Shown here: positions 60,985 to 64,000 of the stretch, one piece after another | Layout of the letters: each line of letters begins with the position of its first letter | Position numbering within the stretch: the stretch's first letter is position 1 | The notes under the pieces: model-generated | The model's input: the letters and a program-made list of their open reading frames with translations, nothing else | Told to the model about the DNA's origin: nothing | The model's database searches: none | Source: Pseudobutyrivibrio xylanivorans | GTDB taxonomy: Bacteria > Bacillota > Clostridia > Lachnospirales > Lachnospiraceae | Direction: 5' to 3' | NCBI RefSeq assembly: GCF_008935055.1 | Contig: NZ_CP043028.1 | Span: forward strand, 1,149,901 to 1,213,900 | DNA length: 64,000 nt | Program-made: the position numbers and the translations under genes

Positions 60985-62895
60985 ATGAATATTGATACTC
61001 AGATATGCGGGCTGATTCTTATAGCCATGCTCATTTATTTCTATAAAAAACAGCCTGTTATGGGGCTAAGCTCCGAACGAAAATTTCAACAGACACTGTA
61101 CGTAATCTTAGGGTGCGTCATCCTTGATATTGCATCCTGCTATTTTATTGTCAATTCGAAGCGCTTCTCAGATTTCGTAGTTTATGCAGTATGCAAGCTT
61201 TATCTGGTATCCTTACATTGTGTTGCGTTTGCAGCCTTAGGCTATGCAGTTTCTGATGTTTTTGAAAACTATGGAACAAAAAATGAGAAATTCATCGGAG
61301 TCTGTCTTCAGGCCTTTTGCGTCATAGGTCTGCTTGTCACCGTCTATTTGCCAGTTTACTACTATTACGATGGTCAAAAGCTTTATTCATACGGACCAAG
61401 TGCAATCGCCACTTACGTTTTCGTGGCCATATACATCCTATTAGTATTTACGTCAACCATCGTTCTGAAGCGTCACTTAATACAAAAGAAATCAACCGCC
61501 TTGATTTTTTGGATGGGAATCTGGACTCTTTCAGCAATAATCCAATTCTTCAATCCAAAACTTTTGCTTGTCAGCTTTGCTGCCTGTCTGGGTGGACTTA
61601 TTATATATTTTGAATTAGAAAATCCTCAGAGCTCCATCTCCAGAAAAACTGGACACTTCAGCTCTGCGGTAATACGCGAATACCTGGATTACCTGTATCA
61701 AAACAACAAGCATTTCTCTGCGATGATGATTTCCTTCAAAACTATTGCAGATTCTGCAGAAGAAAATCAGATGCTACGAAAAACTATTGAAATGCTGTCC
61801 GAGTACCTCTTCTCAGTAGACAATGCCAAAGTCTTCGATACAGCCGAAGGCTATTTCCTATTAGTATTTGAGAGCCCTGATTTTTTGGAAAGCACAAAAT
61901 TCCAGATTTTCACTTACTTCCAAAAAATGGAATACAATTCAGACATCGACAATGCAATTGCTTTGCTAAGACCTTACTACACCATCATTCCCGACAGCAC
62001 CGTTGCCGATAATTCAGACGAGTTCATGTCGTTGCTTGCCACCTTCATTCCTACCGATTATAACCTGATGGCAGGAAATGAAATTGTGGTGACACCGGAT
62101 TTGATGCTGGATGTCCGCAGACAGAAGCAGGTTGAAAAGCTTGTTATCGATGCCATTGAGCAGGACCGCGTTGAGGTTCACTATCAACCAATTTATGATA
62201 TTTCAACCGAAACCTTCACCTGTGCAGAGGCTCTGGTTCGTATAAAGCTCCTTGATGAAACTTATTTATTACCAAACGAATTCATTCCAATCATCGAGTT
62301 AACCGGACGAATCATTCCGCTTTCTGACACAGTTTATAGAAAAACTTTATCCTTCATAAAGTCCTACCATGTTGAACGCATCGGGGTAAAGCACATTGAC
62401 CTGAACCTTTCAGTTAAACAGGGTGAGAGCCCAATCTTCACCTCGAAGCTTTTGCAGATGCTTGAGGATTACAAAATTGATCCTAAGCTTATCAATCTGG
62501 AAATAACCGAAACCAATTCCCTTCGAAGTAAGGAAAGCCTTTACAAAAACATGCAAAAGCTTGAGGCTCATGGCCTTTCCTTCTCTCTTGACGACTTTGG
62601 CTCTGGCAGTTCAAATCTAAACTATATCGTAGATATGCCTGTCAACATCGTTAAGCTGGATAAGCATCTGTCCGAAGAATATTATGATAACAAAAAAGCC
62701 CAGGCCATCGTCACAGCAGTCATCGAAATGGCTCATTCAATGGGTATAAAAATCATTGCCGAAGGAATTGAGACCGCAGAAGAATTTAACACTATGAAAA
62801 CTCTTGGTGTTGATTATATTCAAGGCTTTTATTTCTCAAAGCCATTACCAGAGCGTGAATTCTTGAAGTTCATGCAGGAACACAACCTTAAGTAG
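60985..62895 (+). CDS. Membrane EAL-domain c-di-GMP phosphodiesterase
   Basis: The start at 60985 (after GGGGCAATTTT) gives 636 residues; an in-frame ATG at 60928 would add 19 residues without improving the membrane plan. About seven membrane helices (1-225) precede a degenerate GGDEF-like region (about 235-380, no GGDEF) and an EAL domain (from about 395: VEVHYQPIYD, CAEALVRI, NLEITETNS, SLDDFGSGSSNLNY, AEGIETAEE). The metal and substrate residues of EAL are present, so c-di-GMP hydrolysis is expected. It is 16 bp upstream of the flavin reductase gene. Confidence 0.88.
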   Translation: MNIDTQICGLILIAMLIYFYKKQPVMGLSSERKFQQTLYVILGCVILDIASCYFIVNSKRFSDFVVYAVCKLYLVSLHCVAFAALGYAVSDVFENYGTKNEKFIGVCLQAFCVIGLLVTVYLPVYYYYDGQKLYSYGPSAIATYVFVAIYILLVFTSTIVLKRHLIQKKSTALIFWMGIWTLSAIIQFFNPKLLLVSFAACLGGLIIYFELENPQSSISRKTGHFSSAVIREYLDYLYQNNKHFSAMMISFKTIADSAEENQMLRKTIEMLSEYLFSVDNAKVFDTAEGYFLLVFESPDFLESTKFQIFTYFQKMEYNSDIDNAIALLRPYYTIIPDSTVADNSDEFMSLLATFIPTDYNLMAGNEIVVTPDLMLDVRRQKQVEKLVIDAIEQDRVEVHYQPIYDISTETFTCAEALVRIKLLDETYLLPNEFIPIIELTGRIIPLSDTVYRKTLSFIKSYHVERIGVKHIDLNLSVKQGESPIFTSKLLQMLEDYKIDPKLINLEITETNSLRSKESLYKNMQKLEAHGLSFSLDDFGSGSSNLNYIVDMPVNIVKLDKHLSEEYYDNKKAQAIVTAVIEMAHSMGIKIIAEGIETAEEFNTMKTLGVDYIQGFYFSKPLPEREFLKFMQEHNLK

Positions 62896-62911
62896 AAAGC
62901 GAGGAATTAAT

Positions 62912-63436
62912 ATGCACACATTTCAGCCTTACCCTATTAACATGTTGGAATGGAATCCAATCAAGAAGCTTGCCGACGAAGGTGTTGCCATTGTCACTGA
63001 AGCTGATGGTCGCGTAAATGCCACCTCATCCCACAATGGTGGTGTTGGGCACATCTGGGGCAAGAACGTACTTTACGCCTTCTTGCGTAACACCAGATAT
63101 ACCAAAGAGCTTCTTGATAAAAGCGACTACTTCTCCGCTTGTTTCTTTGATATGAATGATATAAACAACGCACGACTTATGAAGGTTTTAGATCAGCTTA
63201 GTGGTCGAAACGAAGACAAGCTTGCTGCCTGTCGTGTCACAATAAATCACGCGCTCGAGGTTCCTTATATCGATGATGCCAACTTCATCATCCTCTGCCG
63301 CAAGATTGCAGCCGTACCGATGACGGAGAACACTATCCTCGACCAAAAGATCCTGAACATCCAATACACTGAGCGCCACCTGGACGACTTCCACACGATG
63401 TACATTGGTGAAATCCTAGATATTCGTGCCCGATAA
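62912..63436 (+). CDS. Flavin reductase family (FMN-binding split barrel) protein
   Basis: The 174-residue product fits small flavin reductases: VAIVTEADGRVNATSSHNGG (start of the barrel), a cytosolic fold with YAFLRNTRYTKELLDKSDYF and a terminal HTMYIGEILDI. Residues NATSS and the RNTRYT region bind FMN in this family. It may supply reduced flavin or act as a ferric reductase. It is co-transcribed with the EAL gene and ends at a terminator. Confidence 0.8.
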   Translation: MHTFQPYPINMLEWNPIKKLADEGVAIVTEADGRVNATSSHNGGVGHIWGKNVLYAFLRNTRYTKELLDKSDYFSACFFDMNDINNARLMKVLDQLSGRNEDKLAACRVTINHALEVPYIDDANFIILCRKIAAVPMTENTILDQKILNIQYTERHLDDFHTMYIGEILDIRAR

Positions 63437-63458
63437 TTGCATACAATACGCATTCCAT

Positions 63459-63496
63459 GCGGCTCCTACACTTACTGTACGGGGCCGCTATTTTTC
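63459..63496 (+). terminator. Terminator of the EAL / flavin reductase unit
   Basis: The stem GCGGC / GCCGC (63459-63463 and 63484-63488, extended by CC/GG pairs) is followed by TATTTTT. It lies 23 bp past the stop. Confidence 0.8.
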
Positions 63497-64000
63497 TGCC
63501 CTCTTATCCTTCAGTCCTGCTCAGCCGCCCCTGCTCCTCGCTACGCCATTCGCTAAGATAGGCCTGCCCGCCAGCCTCCGCCACACTAGGGCTCGGTCCA
63601 ATTCTCATTTGCATCATTGGAGTAAAATTGTAGATTCTCTTAAGCTACAGGTTGAGCTTTCTGTGGGTGTCCTTTTATTGATTTTGCACTTCGAAGCCAC
63701 TGTATTACACTACACAGACACTTTGTAGTTTATATAAGCTTTTCTGCACAAAGCTTAATTCAAGAATTATTAGTGTCTGTGTTGTGTATACTGTGGCGTT
63801 AGAAGTGCAAAGAATGAAACGGACACCCACAAATAAGAAAGCGAAACGTAGCTTTAGAGAATCACAATTTTGCGACGTGCAATGAGAATTGGACCGAGCC
63901 CTAGTGTGGCGGAGGCTGGCGGGCAGGCCTATCTGAGAGTAATTTAACGACGAAGCAGGGGGGACTGGGCAGATTCAAAATTTGCAGGACAGAAAAATAG
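63489..64000. repeat. Giant imperfect inverted repeat running to the window edge
   Basis: Two arms of about 250 bp face each other: 63489-63740 and 63750-64000. Their core is a perfect 52-bp match (63559-63610 against 63882-63933, starting ATAGGCCTGCCCGCCAGCCT). Weaker pairing continues both outward (CTATTTTTCTG at 63489 matches the window's last bases) and inward (GTGGGTGTCC with GGACACCCAC). No gene is supported inside. It may be a transposon-derived element or a structured intergenic repeat shared by convergent genes. Confidence 0.85.

Overview
The window looks like a chromosomal segment of a low-GC Gram-positive anaerobe of the family Lachnospiraceae, most like Butyrivibrio or Pseudobutyrivibrio. 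The grounds are the strong AGGAGG ribosome sites, DUF5688 and DUF3784 proteins, ECF sigma/DUF4179 pairs, many cyclic-di-GMP proteins, an orphan HypB beside a large Fe-S flavoprotein, and the protein flavour in general. I saw no rRNA, tRNA or CRISPR array.

Layout. 1-1.2 kb: a PD-(D/E)XK nuclease-like gene (frameshifted near its end) preceded by its own promoter and five 35-bp inverted-repeat units. 1.36-6.9 kb: a signalling module (HD-GYP response regulator, Hpt protein, substrate-binding lipoprotein, hybrid histidine kinase) that should turn an extracellular cue into c-di-GMP breakdown. 7-20.5 kb: an accessory stretch of GNAT acetyltransferases, alpha/beta and SGNH hydrolases, an ASCH protein, an ECF sigma/anti-sigma pair and a kinase-GNAT fusion, mixed with at least six broken genes and an old duplicated block. 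20.7-43.0 kb: one intact-looking Tn7-like transposon. 43-63.4 kb: core genes (guaA, trkA-trkH, glyA, ilvE, hypB, a 927-residue flavoprotein, GGDEF/EAL proteins, a flavin reductase). 63.5-64 kb: a very large intergenic inverted repeat running to the window edge.

The transposon (20703-43005, 22.3 kb) is bounded by a perfect 5-bp target duplication, TGTTT, whose right copy overlaps the guaA stop codon; the presumed guaA terminator now lies 22 kb away at its far end. Each end is an identical 284-bp direct repeat that itself contains both a left-type and a right-type end. It encodes TnsA-, TnsB-, TnsC- and TniQ/TnsD-like proteins, a small serine resolvase with a res-like repeat, a Rep-like protein, a recombination set (annealing-type protein, YqaJ exonuclease, ArdC-like antirestriction protein), an HNH nuclease and small proteins.

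The main cargo is a compact eight-gene operon (34679 down to 27565): a small Tyr/Gly-rich protein, an AAA+ ATPase, a helical-repeat protein, an M48-like protein whose zinc motif is destroyed, a one-pass membrane protein, GrpE, a short Hsp70, and a membrane-anchored J-like protein lacking HPD. A divergent XRE gene and three operator-like repeats sit at its promoter. I do not recognise this set as a described system; it is my best candidate for something new, plausibly a membrane-linked chaperone/ATPase conflict or stress device. The hairpin array plus nuclease at the left edge is the second candidate.
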